Source: Apium graveolens
Lineage: Eukaryota > Streptophyta > Magnoliopsida > Apiales > Apiaceae
NCBI RefSeq assembly: GCF_009905375.1
Contig: NW_027418095.1
Coordinates: 62,001-126,000, forward strand
DNA: 64,000 bases
Direction of reading: 5' to 3'
The translations under genes were made by a program, and so were the position numbers. A model generated the notes under the pieces. The model had not been told where the DNA came from, did no database searches, and saw only the letters and a program-made list of their open reading frames with translations. Of this stretch, positions 36,910 to 48,600 are shown one piece after another. How positions within the stretch are numbered: the first letter of the stretch is position 1; each line of letters begins with the position of its first letter.

Positions 36910-37731
36910 ATGGAGGGAGAAAATGTAAATGTAAATGCTAGATGGTTGATACCTAGCAAAGGGGTGATAAAGTGTAATGTGCATAGCTTCTTCTCACAAG
37001 AAGCTTTGTCAAATGGAAACCATTCTGGTATTGGTGCTGCTTTCAGGGATGTTGTAGGGGTCATTCTTCACATGACTGAGGGCTATATGGGATTTAAAGA
37101 TCAAAGACAGATTGAGTTCCATACTTTGTTGAAAGACTTAAAAGAGGCTTACTTTAAGGGTTACAAAAAGATTATTCTAGAGACGGATCATGTGAATTCT
37201 TATCGGGAACTGTTTAACTCTACAGTTGTGGGAGGACGTCCCCAGTATGCACATGTTATGTGGGAACTTAATCAATGTAACGCGGATAATAACTATAATT
37301 GTTAGTTGAGCCTTGTTGATAGAGAAGCTAATGAGTTGGCAGCATATTTGGCTGAGTATGGTGTCAATCATTGCGAGCAAATGGTGATTATTGAGGAGAA
37401 TTTTGATAGAATTGAGGAGTTATGCTACTTGAATATGGGCTTCAGAAGCATTGAGCAGAGGTTCAGTGCTATAAGATAGGGCGAAATTGAGCCTTTAATC
37501 CCTGAGGATGAAGTTTTTGATCCGTAAGAGGAAGACTTGCCTCAAAAAGCGGAAGACAATGAGGTTCGGGGTTTGGGCTTGCAGGTAAATATTGTTGTGG
37601 TTGGAGATACAGTGGGTAATGATGATGATGACGAATTTGTTGAGTTTAAGGTTCTGGTTGGGCTTACGGCCGCTGGGGCGTCAGTAGAGGCTAGTGTAGT
37701 GCAAGGGGAGGAAGAGGAGATGGAGCTTTGA
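36910..37731 (+). pseudogene. RNase H-like (RVT_3 type) protein, three in-frame stops
   Basis: One frame runs 274 codons from ATG 36910 to TGA 37729-37731 with stops at 37303 (TAG), 37477 (TAG) and 37525 (TAA) and no frameshift. The N-terminal part fits the plant RNase H-like RVT_3 fold: KGVIKCNVHSFF (where KCN.DG is usual), SGIGAAFRDVVGVIL, IEFHTLLKDLKEAYFKGYKK, IILETDH, and after the first stop VDREANELAAYLAEYG. The first catalytic Asp appears replaced by His. The C-terminus is acidic. A run of A at 37970-37978 after TTTTGCTTTC resembles the end of plant LINEs. It may be a retroposed host gene or LINE-derived piece. Confidence 0.7.
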
Positions 37732-38502
37732 GACAGGGTTGAAGCAGAAAGAAGCAGTGAGGTTAGTTGGGTATCGGAACAGTTTTTTTTATTTTAAGTA
37801 TTATTAAGTTAATTATTTTAGGAAAATGAAATTTTAGTGGATTTTATTGGTAGTTATTTTATGGAAGTTTTTTAGTATGTTAAGTTTGAATTCTCTTAGC
37901 CCATTTTTTAATTGAGCTAATTATGTAATGGTGATTGGTTGGGCTTGGTCCTTAATATATTTTGCTTTCAAAAAAAAATTATGTATCCCAAACGTTATTT
38001 TTAACTAACTACAGCTAAAATTTGTATTTTTATTCATTTACATTAAATAAATATTATTTTTAACATTCTTTGAAAAATATAATACCCTCAAATAGAATTT
38101 TCTCTATCTCAGGTACCTATGTGGCCAGATCCTTTTCTCTTTTTTTTTAATTTTTTTACTTTTTCTATGTTTGCTTAATCACCAAGTAATTTCTACTTCA
38201 AGAAGGATCTTCTTAATCACTAACTTATTTTTACCCGTAAAATGATAACTTTTGATTTGAAAGTAAAGAAATAAAACAAAAAATTACCTTAACTAATAGT
38301 ATCCGGGAGGTATAAAAAGTTCAATAAATTAATTAAATCAAGTATCACTAAATTTAATAATTTATATCAAACAATTTTATATTTCGAAAAAATAATAAAA
38401 ATTTATTACATTTACCTATATATACGAGGAATTGATGAAAGATATCTGAATTTACAAAGAATAAACCCCCGCAGTTAACAAAATCCCCAATCTCATTTCA
38501 CA
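37732..38502 (+). other. AT-rich intergenic region, promoter of the DUF2828 gene
   Basis: No open frame of note. It contains the poly(A)-like run at 37970-37978, T-runs near 38140, and the TATA-like box of the next gene. Confidence 0.5.
38417..38424 (+). promoter_or_regulatory. TATA box of the DUF2828 gene
   Basis: TATATATA in the context ACCTATATATACG, 79 bases before the start codon; expected transcription start near 38450. Confidence 0.55.
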
Positions 38503-40491
38503 ATGTCCGAAGACACACTCATGATCGACTCTTCCACCATCTATCTCGCCGGACCACCGGAGATCTACAAATCGACCTCCTCCGGCCAAAACCCAGCTCT
38601 CAATTCATTCAACTCTACCACCCCTCCTCAGCGTAAAGGCTTCACTCAAGGCCTTTCTCGCACTTACCTCACTTCTTCTAAGCCCTGTCTTGATTTCTTC
38701 TTCCATGTTGTTCCCTCTTCTCGTAAACAACAAGTCGTCGACTATCTGGAGCTTTCTTGGTCGGCTGATCCTTTAACTACGTTGAAACTTATTTGTAATC
38801 TTCGCGGTGTGAGGGGTACTGGCAAGGGCAATAAGGAGGGTTTTTATGCTTGTGTGTTGTGGTTGCATTGTTTTCATCCCAAGACGCTTGCCAAAAATGT
38901 GGGTGATTTGGCGGGGTTTGGTTATTTTAAGGATTTGCCAGAGATTTTGCATAGGTTGCTGCAGGATGATAAGTGGTTTGAGAAGAAGGAGTTTTGTCTG
39001 AGGATGAAGGCCGCGAGGGCGAGGGCCGGGGAGAATGTTAACTGGAAGATGCCGTGGAAGGGGAGGCGGGTCGACAGATGTGATTCTGATGAGGAGAGTT
39101 ATCGTCAGTTTGTTGAGAGGCCTTTTAGTGTGGTTTATGATGAGAGGGCGTTGAGTGGTGATGTTGTGTGGCGGAGGAGGACTAGAGAAGCTAGAGTTTT
39201 TGCTGAGAAGAAGAAGGTGGAGAAGGCGATGAGAAAGGCCAAGCAAGTCAGGGAAAACAAGAAGGTTGATATGTCCATGAAAGCGGTTATGAGGTATGTG
39301 CGTGATCCGGATTATAGGTTTTTGTATGAGACTGTTTCTGGTTTTTTTGCTGATTGTCTTAAGATGGATTTGAAATTGCTTGAATTGGGGAAATTTAAGG
39401 ACATTAGTTTGGCGGCTAAATGGTGCCCGTCTTTGGATTCGTGTTTTGATAAGTCTACCTTGTTGTGTGAGAGTATAGCTAGGAAGATTTTTCCGAGAGA
39501 AATGTATGATGAGTATGAAGGATTGGAGGATGCACATTATGCGTATCGTGTGCGTGACAGGTTGAGAAAGCAAGTTTTGGTTCCTTTAAGGAAAGCTTTG
39601 CAATTGCCGGAAGTTTATATGGGGGTGAGTGAGTGGGGCTCTATTCCTTATAATCGAGTGGCTTCAGTTGCTATGACAAATTACAAGGAGAAGTTCTTGA
39701 AGCATGATAGGTTGAGGTTTGATGAGTACTTGGAGAAAGTGAAGTCGGGAAAGGCAACTATTGCGGCTGGTGCATTGCTTCCTCACAAGATAATAGCGTC
39801 GTTAAATGATGGGGATTCAGGGGAAGTGGCGGAGCTTCAGTGGAAAAGGATAGTGAATGACCTGTCCAGCAAAGGAAAATTGAAGAATTGTATTGCAGTG
39901 TGTGATGTTTCAAGTAATATGGAAGGTGTTACATTGGATGTCTGTTTGGCTCTTGGTGTTTTAATTTCTGAATTGAGTGAGGATCCCTGGAGCGGGAATC
40001 TCATTACCTTCAGCACAAATCCAAAGCTTGAGAAAGTTGAAGGGGAGGATCTAAGATCCAAGGTTGATTTCGTGAGGCGCTTGGAGGTGGAATCAAACAC
40101 TGATTTCCAGAAGGTGTTTGATGTGATACTCAAAGTGGCTGAGAAAGGGCAGTTGAATGAGGACCAGATGATCAAGAAGATATTTGTATTTAGTAGTATG
40201 GAATTCGATAACATCTCGGAGAACATATGGGAAACGGATTATCAAGCCATAACCAGGAAGTATACAGAGAAAGGTTACGGTTCTTGTGTGCCAGAGATTG
40301 TTTTCTGGAATCTGACGGACTCAAAGGCCACACCTGTTCCAAGTGACAAGCCAGGGGTGGCACTGGTTAGTGGCTATTCGAAAAATTTGATGACTCTGTT
40401 CTTGGAGGATAAAGGTACTATGACACCTGAGAGTGTCATGGAAGTGGCCATTAGCGGTGAGGAGTACAGCAAGCTTGTCGTTGTGGATTGA
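38503..40491 (+). CDS. DUF2828 family protein with vWA-like domain (662 aa)
   Basis: Intact, intronless 662-codon gene, typical for the plant DUF2828 family, whose members are mostly uncharacterised. The N-terminal region has family blocks such as SADPLTTLKLICNLRGVRGT (about 88-107) and DLPEILHRLL (about 147-156). A basic Glu/Lys/Arg-rich helix (about 220-260) follows, then a C-terminal von Willebrand A-like domain from about 460. There the metal site reads CDVSSNMEG (D468), with Asn where DxSxS motifs have the second Ser. The start ATG follows a plausible TATA box and has context ACAATGTC. GC content is higher than in neighbouring repeats and no stop or frameshift is seen, so it is probably a functional host gene. 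Molecular function unknown. Confidence 0.92.
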   Translation: MSEDTLMIDSSTIYLAGPPEIYKSTSSGQNPALNSFNSTTPPQRKGFTQGLSRTYLTSSKPCLDFFFHVVPSSRKQQVVDYLELSWSADPLTTLKLICNLRGVRGTGKGNKEGFYACVLWLHCFHPKTLAKNVGDLAGFGYFKDLPEILHRLLQDDKWFEKKEFCLRMKAARARAGENVNWKMPWKGRRVDRCDSDEESYRQFVERPFSVVYDERALSGDVVWRRRTREARVFAEKKKVEKAMRKAKQVRENKKVDMSMKAVMRYVRDPDYRFLYETVSGFFADCLKMDLKLLELGKFKDISLAAKWCPSLDSCFDKSTLLCESIARKIFPREMYDEYEGLEDAHYAYRVRDRLRKQVLVPLRKALQLPEVYMGVSEWGSIPYNRVASVAMTNYKEKFLKHDRLRFDEYLEKVKSGKATIAAGALLPHKIIASLNDGDSGEVAELQWKRIVNDLSSKGKLKNCIAVCDVSSNMEGVTLDVCLALGVLISELSEDPWSGNLITFSTNPKLEKVEGEDLRSKVDFVRRLEVESNTDFQKVFDVILKVAEKGQLNEDQMIKKIFVFSSMEFDNISENIWETDYQAITRKYTEKGYGSCVPEIVFWNLTDSKATPVPSDKPGVALVSGYSKNLMTLFLEDKGTMTPESVMEVAISGEEYSKLVVVD

Positions 40492-41375
40492 TCAACATGT
40501 TTCTCCTACTGCACTTGAGTGTTTTGTAGATTCTTGTTTCTCGTTGTTTCCAACATTAAGCTTGGTGATGAAAGTATTAAATATATACCGAGATGAATAC
40601 TAAATTGGGAGACACTCATGTCTGATATATCATATGTGCTCTTAGTTTTATTGTGTAATTTTATAAATCTTTGAAGGAAAAGAAACATTGTTTGAGAAAC
40701 TTTGATTTATGCATCAGTGCAATATATCATAATAGTTTGTTTTGATGCCCTGTTTCTGTCTTTGTTCAGCCTCTTTCTTATGCTTGCACTTTGCATAAAA
40801 TAGATCCTGCATAATGTGTTGCCATTTCTTTTGCCTTCAATAAACTATTGGCATTGCCAAAACAAAGCAATGGAAATTCTAAATAGAGCCGCGGTTTTTA
40901 TAATATGCTTAAGCTGAATTGAACTGGATTCGTACCACAGATACTTCATTGAACATTATAGACTCACATTCTTTTATGGCCACATGAATCTCCGGGCAAT
41001 ATTTTGATTTGTAGCTTCCCAGTAGAAACAAACAATATATTCAGAAAGTGTGAGATCACTACTTATCGGCATTCTAGGGCACGGACCTTTACCATCCAAA
41101 TGAGCTTTGATTTATGAAGCTCTATCCTCTTTAGATGCAAAACATTGGCGAACTGGTTTTGTTTCAGTAAATGAGGTTAGCATTGGTGAAATTTTTGGTT
41201 GTTCAAGGAGATTGGGATATTACCAAAAATTAGTCCCACCATATGGAGAATATTTTTTGCTAGGTAGATCGTGATCTTTCAGGGTATAGCTGCTGCAATT
41301 GCTATACCCTCCTTGGGGAAGGAAGTGGGCAAAGTATGGATCTAGTCTTGAAAAACAAGTCATTGAAATGGTATG
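40492..41375 (+). other. 3' flank of the DUF2828 gene and spacer before solo LTR G
   Basis: AATAAA at 40839-40844 is a candidate poly(A) signal. Around 41163-41260 there is an exon-like stretch after TTTTGTTTCAG (frame reading NEVSIGEIFGCSRRLGYYQK), but it is short, I do not recognise it and it has no partner exons. Otherwise nothing. It ends in GTATG, the left target duplication of LTR G. Confidence 0.5.
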
Positions 41376-42121
41376 TGTAACACCCCCAAATCCGACCCCA
41401 CTATACACACATACCACAAGTTATAGTCTTAGAGATGAATATCCAAAAATAACAAAAGTCATTTTATTCCACAATTATATGTATAATGATTTACAATATG
41501 TGAGCATCCTCATAGTACTCATGAAAGTCTTGGTCAAGTAAAAATCAACCAAGTTTGATATCTTATCGCGACCAAGTCGCAAAATATTCAGTATATATGT
41601 ATATATACTTTTCAAAATCTTGGAAGTCCTCTTCCATGCATAATATACACAGAGTTCCAGTTTATAACTGTATAAAAATATCGTTGCAAGGTGATCTCAT
41701 ATATCTAACCTTGTCTCAACATTTTTGTGAAAATCTTTGTCATGCATAAGATAATCATTAATCAGATATAAGTTGAAAAGATGAAGTTACAAGATACTCC
41801 AATATACTTATATATTTTCCGGATACTACTTGAACTACCACCGTTGAAGGTATCATCAGTTTCAAAAGTTCATCACATAGATGAGACTACAAGAAAATAC
41901 TTGAATGGATTCAATCTTTGAAATATCATTATAAATAATGAAGTTACGAGATACTTCATTAAGTCCCGATATATATATATACACCTATATATATACATTT
42001 CATACACTCCTTGAAAACCTCTGTTATGAAAATTATAAACAGAGTTGCAATATCCAATGAATTTGGAAAGGAGAAAACCTTGACATAAACCTGATATCTT
42101 GCTGATCAGGCAAAGATACCA

Positions 42122-42154
42122 TGTTAGATATATTTGATAATGTCATGGCTAATA
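42122..42154 (+). repeat. Truncated LTR start at the 5' end of element E
   Basis: The first 33 bases of the LTR (TGTTAGATATATTTGATAAT and on to GGCTAATA) are joined to an internal 3' segment of the element with a 3-bp overlap (ATA). The true LTR begins only at 42605. Confidence 0.92.
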
Positions 42155-42604
42155 ACTACCTTTCTGGGGTACAGGGTTGTTGAATTCAATTTTGAGTCTG
42201 ATAAAGCTTATTTGATCAGACTGGATCAGGATATAAGAAAAGCAAAGATCAATGATCTCAGAGCTGCAATCTTTCAAATTGGTGAAGATACTGCAAAGAT
42301 GCCAAAAGGAGAATGATTGATGAACTTAGATATGCTGAGAGTTGTTTGTTGAAGAATTATCTCAGAACAACTCCTGACATCAGAGAGATCAGATGATGAA
42401 GCCAAGTCGAAGATCTACAACTGCTTAAATTCTGATATTTGTACAGACTGAAGTTGTTATCAGAAGTTGAATATTGGTAAAGCTTTAAGGACTGTAAGTT
42501 ATAGTTATCTAGTCTAATTCTCATGCATTTGTACTTAATGTTTTTGACATCATCAAATATCTGTTAAACTTGTATATTATGCTAATTTACAAGTTGGGGG
42601 AGAT
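42152..42604 (+). repeat. Extra copy of the element E 3' interior (end of third ORF to PPT)
   Basis: Matches 54827-55286 closely, including TTGGGGGAGAT of the polypurine tract. It differs by a 7-base deletion near 42297 and a few substitutions. Its reading frame fragment (42134-42316) is only a piece of the third ORF, not a gene. Confidence 0.92.
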
Positions 42605-43205
42605 TTTTAGATATATTTGATAATGTCATGGCTAATATGTTTTATGTTTAGATTTCAGATCTTACTTAACAGGACAAATCAGTACTTAACCATTAATCAG
42701 TACTTATACTGGAAGTCAGGACTTAAGGATATCAGTACTTATATTATCAGGAGATAATTATCAGAAGTTAGATATCAGAACTTAAGTGCTGAATGACGAT
42801 CAGATAAGGACAGTAGCTGATTAAAGGAAAGAAGATCAAGATAAACATAAGAAGAGATATGCATGAAGAAGGATAATGGAATACTTGGAAGAAAAGATAT
42901 CTGATTGATATATTTTAGGAAGCAGAATTATATTCCATATCAATTAGCGATTATCTTGTAACTGTGTAGTATATAAACACAGACATAGGGTTTACACTAT
43001 AAGTGTTATCATATTCGAGAAGATTATTCATTGTAACCCTAGCAGTTCTCGTGATATTTGTTCATCACTGAGAGGTAACAGTTCCATACTGTAACAGAGT
43101 TTATTGTTTCAATAAAGTTTGTTTTCTGTTACTTAAGATTTTAAAGTTCGATTTGATTGTATTATACACTGTATTCACCCTCTCTACAGTGTGTGTGGCC
43201 TAACA
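42605..43205 (+). repeat. 5' LTR of element E (601 bp)
   Basis: Starts TTTTAGATAT, where the 3' LTR has TGTTAGATAT, and ends GGCCTAACA before the PBS. Nearly identical to 55287-55897, with a small deletion near 42875. It contains a TATAAA-like ATATAAACACAG at about 42971. Confidence 0.93.
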
Positions 43206-43207
43206 AG

Positions 43208-43219
43208 TGGTATCAGAGC
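43208..43219 (+). promoter_or_regulatory. Primer-binding site of element E
   Basis: TGGTATCAGAGC, initiator tRNA-Met type, two bases after the LTR. Confidence 0.93.
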
Positions 43220-43261
43220 CTATCTGTTAACACACATACAGTTAAAGATCCAAACACAATC

Positions 43262-45142
43262 ATGTCTGACACAGAAACTCCAACTAAGCCTACCAAAACT
43301 GAGGAACCACCAAAGACACAAATTCAGAGTCGGTATGAGACCATCAGATTTCCCATACTGAGACCATCTGAATATCCCATATGAAAGGTGAGAATGACCA
43401 TGTTCCTGGAAGCAACAGATCCAGAATACCTTGATAAAATCAAGGAAGGGCCTCACAAACCAACCAAGCTTGCTGTTGCAGTTGCAGGTGAAGCAGCAAA
43501 GACTGTACCAAAGGAAAAGAGTGATTATACTGCTGAAGATATAGCATCAATTGCTAAGGATGCTAAGATACGACACTTACTGCATAGTGTCATTGATAAT
43601 GTAATGTCAAATAGGGTAATCAACTGAAAGACTGCTAAGGAGATATGGGATGCTCTGGAAACAAGATGTCAAGGAACTGACACAATTAAGAAGAACAAGA
43701 AGACAATACTCACTCAAGAGTATGAACACTTTGACTCAAAGACTAATGAGTCATTGAATGATCTATATGATAGATTTGTCAAACTTTTGAATGATTTGTC
43801 ATTGGTTGATAAAGAGTATGATCTTGAAGATTCAAACCTTAAATTCTTGTTAGCTCTTCCTGAATGCTGGGATTTGAAGGCAACGACAATAAGAGACAAC
43901 TACAATCTTGATGAAACAACTCTTGATGAAATCTATGGAATGCTCAAGACTCATAAACTTGAGATGGAACAAAGAAGCAAGAGGAAAGGAGGAAAGTCAA
44001 GGACAGTTGCTCTTAAGGCTGAAGAAGAATCCCCCAAAGCAGCTTCCTCATGGAAAGACAAGGGTAAAGCTCTTTTCATAAAGTCTGATACTGAGTCATC
44101 AAGTTCTGAGAGTGATGATGACTCAGATTCTTAAAGCTTGCCTGAGACTGATGCTGATGAGGAGATGATGAAGCTGTGTGCTCTTATGGTGAAAGGAATC
44201 ACAAAGATTGCATACAGGAAGTTCAGGAAGGGAAAGAAGTTTTCCAGGAAAGGCATAAGTTCTGATAAGAAGAATTTCAGAAGATCTGAAGGCAGAGGAG
44301 GAAAGTCTGACAGAGGAGATTATACCAATGTTAAATGCTATAACTGTGGTGAGAAAGGCCACATATCTCCTGATTGTAAGAAGGTAAAGGGTGACAAAGG
44401 CAAGGCTCTTGTCACAAAGCAGAAAAGCTGGACAGACACCTCAGACTCTGAAAGTGAGGAGAACTATGCATTGATGGCAAATGCTGATAAAGAAAGTGCT
44501 GAGAGCAGTTCTGAAGCCGCTGAAACAAAGGTACCTCAGACTACTTATGCTTTTCATACTGATGATATTAATGAGTTGAGAAGATATCTTAAAACCATGT
44601 TTGTTAGTTATAGAGATCAAACTTTAACATGTGAAAGATTAACTTCTGAAAATCTTGCTTTTAAGAAGAGAAATGATTTCTTAGAAAAAGAGTTAGTCAT
44701 GTTTCATCAAACTCAGAAGGATAGAGATGATGCTTTCTATGTTAGGGATGAAGTGCTAAAAATGAATGAATTTCTAAAAACTGAGTTAGAAAAGGAAAGA
44801 GAGATTATCAGGACTTGGACTAATTCTGGCAAAACAACTCAAAATTTGCTAAGTAGTGGAAACTGGAAAGAGGGCTTAGGTTATGGAGAGGATAAGAATG
44901 ATAAAGGAACTGAAGAAATTAAGCCTGTTGTTAAGCAAAAGCCAAAGTTAAAACCTGTTAAGTTTGTAACTGTAAAGTCTGAAAATGAGAAATCAGAAGT
45001 TAAAGAGGAATTAACTTCTGACAAACTAAAACAGGAAAAGACAGCTAAAGTAAACATAGGCTTAATGACAAAGAAGCAGCTTAAGCATAAGCTGAAAGAT
45101 GTTAAAAATGCAAACAAGGTAAAATCACCTAGGAAAAAATAG
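43262..45142 (+). pseudogene. Gag of element E with three internal stops
   Basis: Copia-type Gag (capsid/nucleocapsid). One frame runs from ATG 43262 to TAG 45140 with stops at 43382 (TGA), 43625 (TGA) and 44132 (TAA) but no frameshift. Visible parts: the UBN2-like core (AKEIWDALETRCQGTD, EHFDSKTNESLNDLYDRFVK, LDEIYGMLKTHKLEMEQ), a Ser/Asp-rich acidic linker, and a CCHC zinc knuckle CYNCGEKGHISPDC at 44336 (residue 359). A long coiled coil follows at about residues 440-520. A frameshift at an A-run (45134-45139) moves the rest into another frame. Confidence 0.88.
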
Positions 45143-45599
45143 GAATGGAAAGGAAGGTGTGAATAAAAGCAATGATTATAAACCTGTTCCTGATGCTCCT
45201 AGGAAAACATGTCATAACTGTGGAAGTTCTAACCATCTGGCTTCTTTTTACAGGAAGAATAAGAATATTAACTCCTTACCTTCAAAATCAGGAGTTAAGA
45301 GTCAGTCTGTTAGATACAAATCACAAAATCCTTATTTTCATTGTGGTAGTTTATGGCATTCCATTTATACTTGTAAGGAATATCATAGTTTGTACTATGA
45401 TTATTATCAAATAAAACCTTCTTTGAAGAAAGTTTCCATTGTTCCTTCTAGTGTAAATTCTGATTCAAAGTCTGATAATGTAAGTTATGACAAGAAAAAT
45501 GTTGACATAAACTCTGATGCTAAATCCGCTGCAAATGTTAACAAACTTAATAAGACCAAAGGATCCAAGCAAGTCTGGGTCCTTAAAACTAATAATTAG
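45143..45599 (+). pseudogene. C-terminal end of element E Gag, second and third zinc knuckles, frameshifted
   Basis: Continues Gag in the pol frame. Two more CCHC-like motifs appear, each missing a cysteine: CHNCGSSNHLASFY (last Cys is Tyr) and YFHCGSLWHSIYTC (first Cys is Tyr). It ends NKTKGSKQVWVLKTNN then TAG (45597). A TGA follows at 45609, then pol begins without frame change. In SIRE-like elements gag and pol are commonly in one frame, so these stops probably mark decay of one long polyprotein, or a stop that is read through. Confidence 0.75.
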
Positions 45600-45611
45600 T
45601 GGTCTTTGTGA

Positions 45612-48600
45612 TTGCAGGGCAACAGGAAAAATATTCTAGTTCTGGACAGTGGATGTTCAGGACATATGACTGGAAATAAGGCCCTGCTATCAGACTTTGT
45701 GGAGAAAGCTGGCCCAAGTGTTTCCTATGGAGATGGCAACATTGGAAAAATATTGGGATATGGCAATATCAATCTTGGGAATGTCATAATTAAAGAAGTA
45801 GCTCTGGTCTCAGGACTTAAACACAATCTGCTGAGTATAAGTCAAATCTGTGACAGAGGTTATCATGTTGATTTCTTTGAAGAACACTGTGAAATTGTGA
45901 GTAAATCTAAAGGCAAAGTTGTTCTGAAAAGATACAGGCGTGGTAATATTTATGAAGCTAAGCTTTCAACAAGTACTGATGGTTCTGCAATTTTTCTGAT
46001 GAGTAGAGCATCAATTGAAGAAAGCTGGAATTGGCACAAGAAACTCTCTCATTTAAATTTCAACAATATAAATGAACTGGTCAAGAAAGATCTTGTGAGA
46101 GGACTGCCAAAGTCAGTATTTGCTCCTAATGGCCTTTGTGATTCCTGTCAGAAGGCCAAACAAAGAAAATCTTCATTCAAGAGCAAGACTGAATCATCAA
46201 TTCTTGAGCCTTATCATCTACTACATGTTGATCTATTTGGTCCAGTGAATGTCATGTCTATTGCAAAGAAGAAATATGCGTTGGTCATAGTGGATGAGTT
46301 CACCAGATACACATGGGTGTATTTCTTGCACACAAAAAGTGAAACTGCATCTATCTTGATTGATCATGTCAAACATCTGAATAAATTGGTCAAAGATTCT
46401 GTGAAAATCTTAAGGAGTGACAATGGCACTGAGTTCAAGAATTTGATGATGGAAGAGTTCTGCAAAAACCATGGAATAAAGCAGGAATTTTCTGCTCCTG
46501 GAACTCCACAGCAAAATGGAGTTGTTGAAAGGAAGAATAGAACTCTCATTGAAGCTGCACGTACAATGCTTGAAGAAGCAAAGCTTCCAACCTATTTCTG
46601 GGCTGAAGCTGTGCAGACTGCTTGTTTTACTCAAAATGCAACACTCATTAACAAGCATGGAAAAACACCATATGAGATGGTGAAGAAAAAGAAGCCAAAT
46701 CTGAAGTACTTTCATGTATTTGGATGCAAGTGTTTTGTTCTCAAGACTCATCCTGAACAACTATTCAAGTTTGATCTAAAAGCTGATGAAGGAATCTTTG
46801 TTGGATATCCACTTTCCACAAAAGCCTTCAGAGTCTATTATTTGAGAACAAAAGTGGTCATGGAATCTATCAATGTCTCTTTTGATGACAAGAAGATTAC
46901 TGGTCTTGAAGATTTCATTGACCATGATCAGCTGAGATTTGAAAATGAAGACTCAAATTCTGATACTGAAAATCCTGACAGTCTAAGTCCTGATACTGTA
47001 AACTTTGATGGATTAAACTATGATGTTATTGAAACTGTGGTGACTACATCAAAGGAAGATGCACCTATGCAGGGGGAGCATACTCAAGATCTTACCACAT
47101 CTCAAGAAACATCAGAACATACATCTGGCTCTTCAAGTTCTGATTCGTCAAGTTCTGATAAGCCAAGTTCTTATAGTACTGAAAATCTAAATTCTGAAGA
47201 ATTCAACTCAGAGAGCATAGTTTCAGGGGGAGCATCAGAAAATGAAAATGAAGACAGCATGGATCATGGGGGAGCATCCAGTTCTAGAGAAAACCTTCCA
47301 TCTGCAAGGAAGTGGACAAAATCACATACACCTGATTTGATAATTGGAAATCCTGATGCAGGTGTCAGAACTAGAACTGGTACTTCAAATGAATGTCTTT
47401 ACAATTCTTTTCTCTCTCAGACTGAGCCAAAGAAAGTGGAAGAAGCTCTTCAAGATGCTGATTGGGTGCAAGCAATGCAGGAAGAGTTAAATGAATTTGA
47501 AAGAAACAAAGTCTGGACCCTAGTGCCAAGACCAAAGAATAGATCTGTTGTTGGTACAAAGTGGGTATTCAGAAACAAAACTGACAGTGATGGCATAATT
47601 ACAAGGAATAAGGCAAGGCTGGTTGCAAAAGGATATTCTCAACATGAGAGAATTGACTATGATGAAACATTTGCACCAGTTGCTAGGTTAGAATCCATAA
47701 GGATATTTTTGGCTTATGCTGCTCACAAAAAGTTTACTGTCTTTCAAATGGATGTGAAAAGTGCTTTTCTCAATGGAGAATTGGAGGAGGAAGTATATGT
47801 TGAACAACCTCCAGGCTTTGTAGATTCCAAACATCCAGATTATGTCTACAGGCTTGATAAAGCACTTTATGGACTTAAGCAAGCTCCTAGAGCATGGTAT
47901 GAGACTTTAGCTCAGTTTCTTCTGGAAAGTGGATTCAACAGAGGAACAATAGACAAAACACTGTTCTACCTCAACCATGGAAAGGACTTACTTCTCGTCC
48001 AGATTTATGTTGATGATATCATTTTTGGGTCTACAAATGACAGACTTTGCAAGAAGTTTGCCAAACTGATGCAATCAAGATATCAGATGAGTATGATGGG
48101 GGAACTTAGCTATTTTCTGGGCCTTCAAGTCAAGCAGAATGAAGAAGGCACTTTTATTTGTCAAACTAAGTACACCAGAAACTTGCTAAAGAAATTCGGA
48201 ATGCAAGATTGTTCAAGTGCATCCACTCCCATGGCCACTGCAACAAAACTGGATAAGGATACTGGTAAATCAGTAGATATTACTGATTACAGAGGTATGA
48301 TTGGCTCTCTACTCTATCTAACTGCTAGTAGACCTGATATCATGTATGCTACCTGTCTTTGTGCAAGATTTCAAGCAGATCCAAGAGAACCTCACTTAAC
48401 ATCTGTGAAAAGAATTTTTAAGTATCTTAAAGGAACAGCTGATCTGGGATTGTGGTATCCTAGAGAATCAGATTTTAAACTAATAGGTTACTCAGATGCA
48501 GATTTTGCAGGTTGCAAAATTGACAGGAAAAGCACAAGTGGAAGCTGCCAATTTCTTGGAGGCAGATTGGTTTCTTGGTTCAGCAAGAAACAAAAGTCAA

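Noticed and set aside
38773..39573. 266-codon minus-strand frame
   Set aside because: Shadow of the DUF2828 coding sequence; composition is atypical and no domain is seen.
41163..41260. Exon-like stretch with acceptor-like TTTTGTTTCAG
   Set aside because: Too short, no partner exon and no recognised protein family.
46410..46760. Minus-strand frame opposite integrase of element E
   Set aside because: Antisense shadow of an intact pol ORF.
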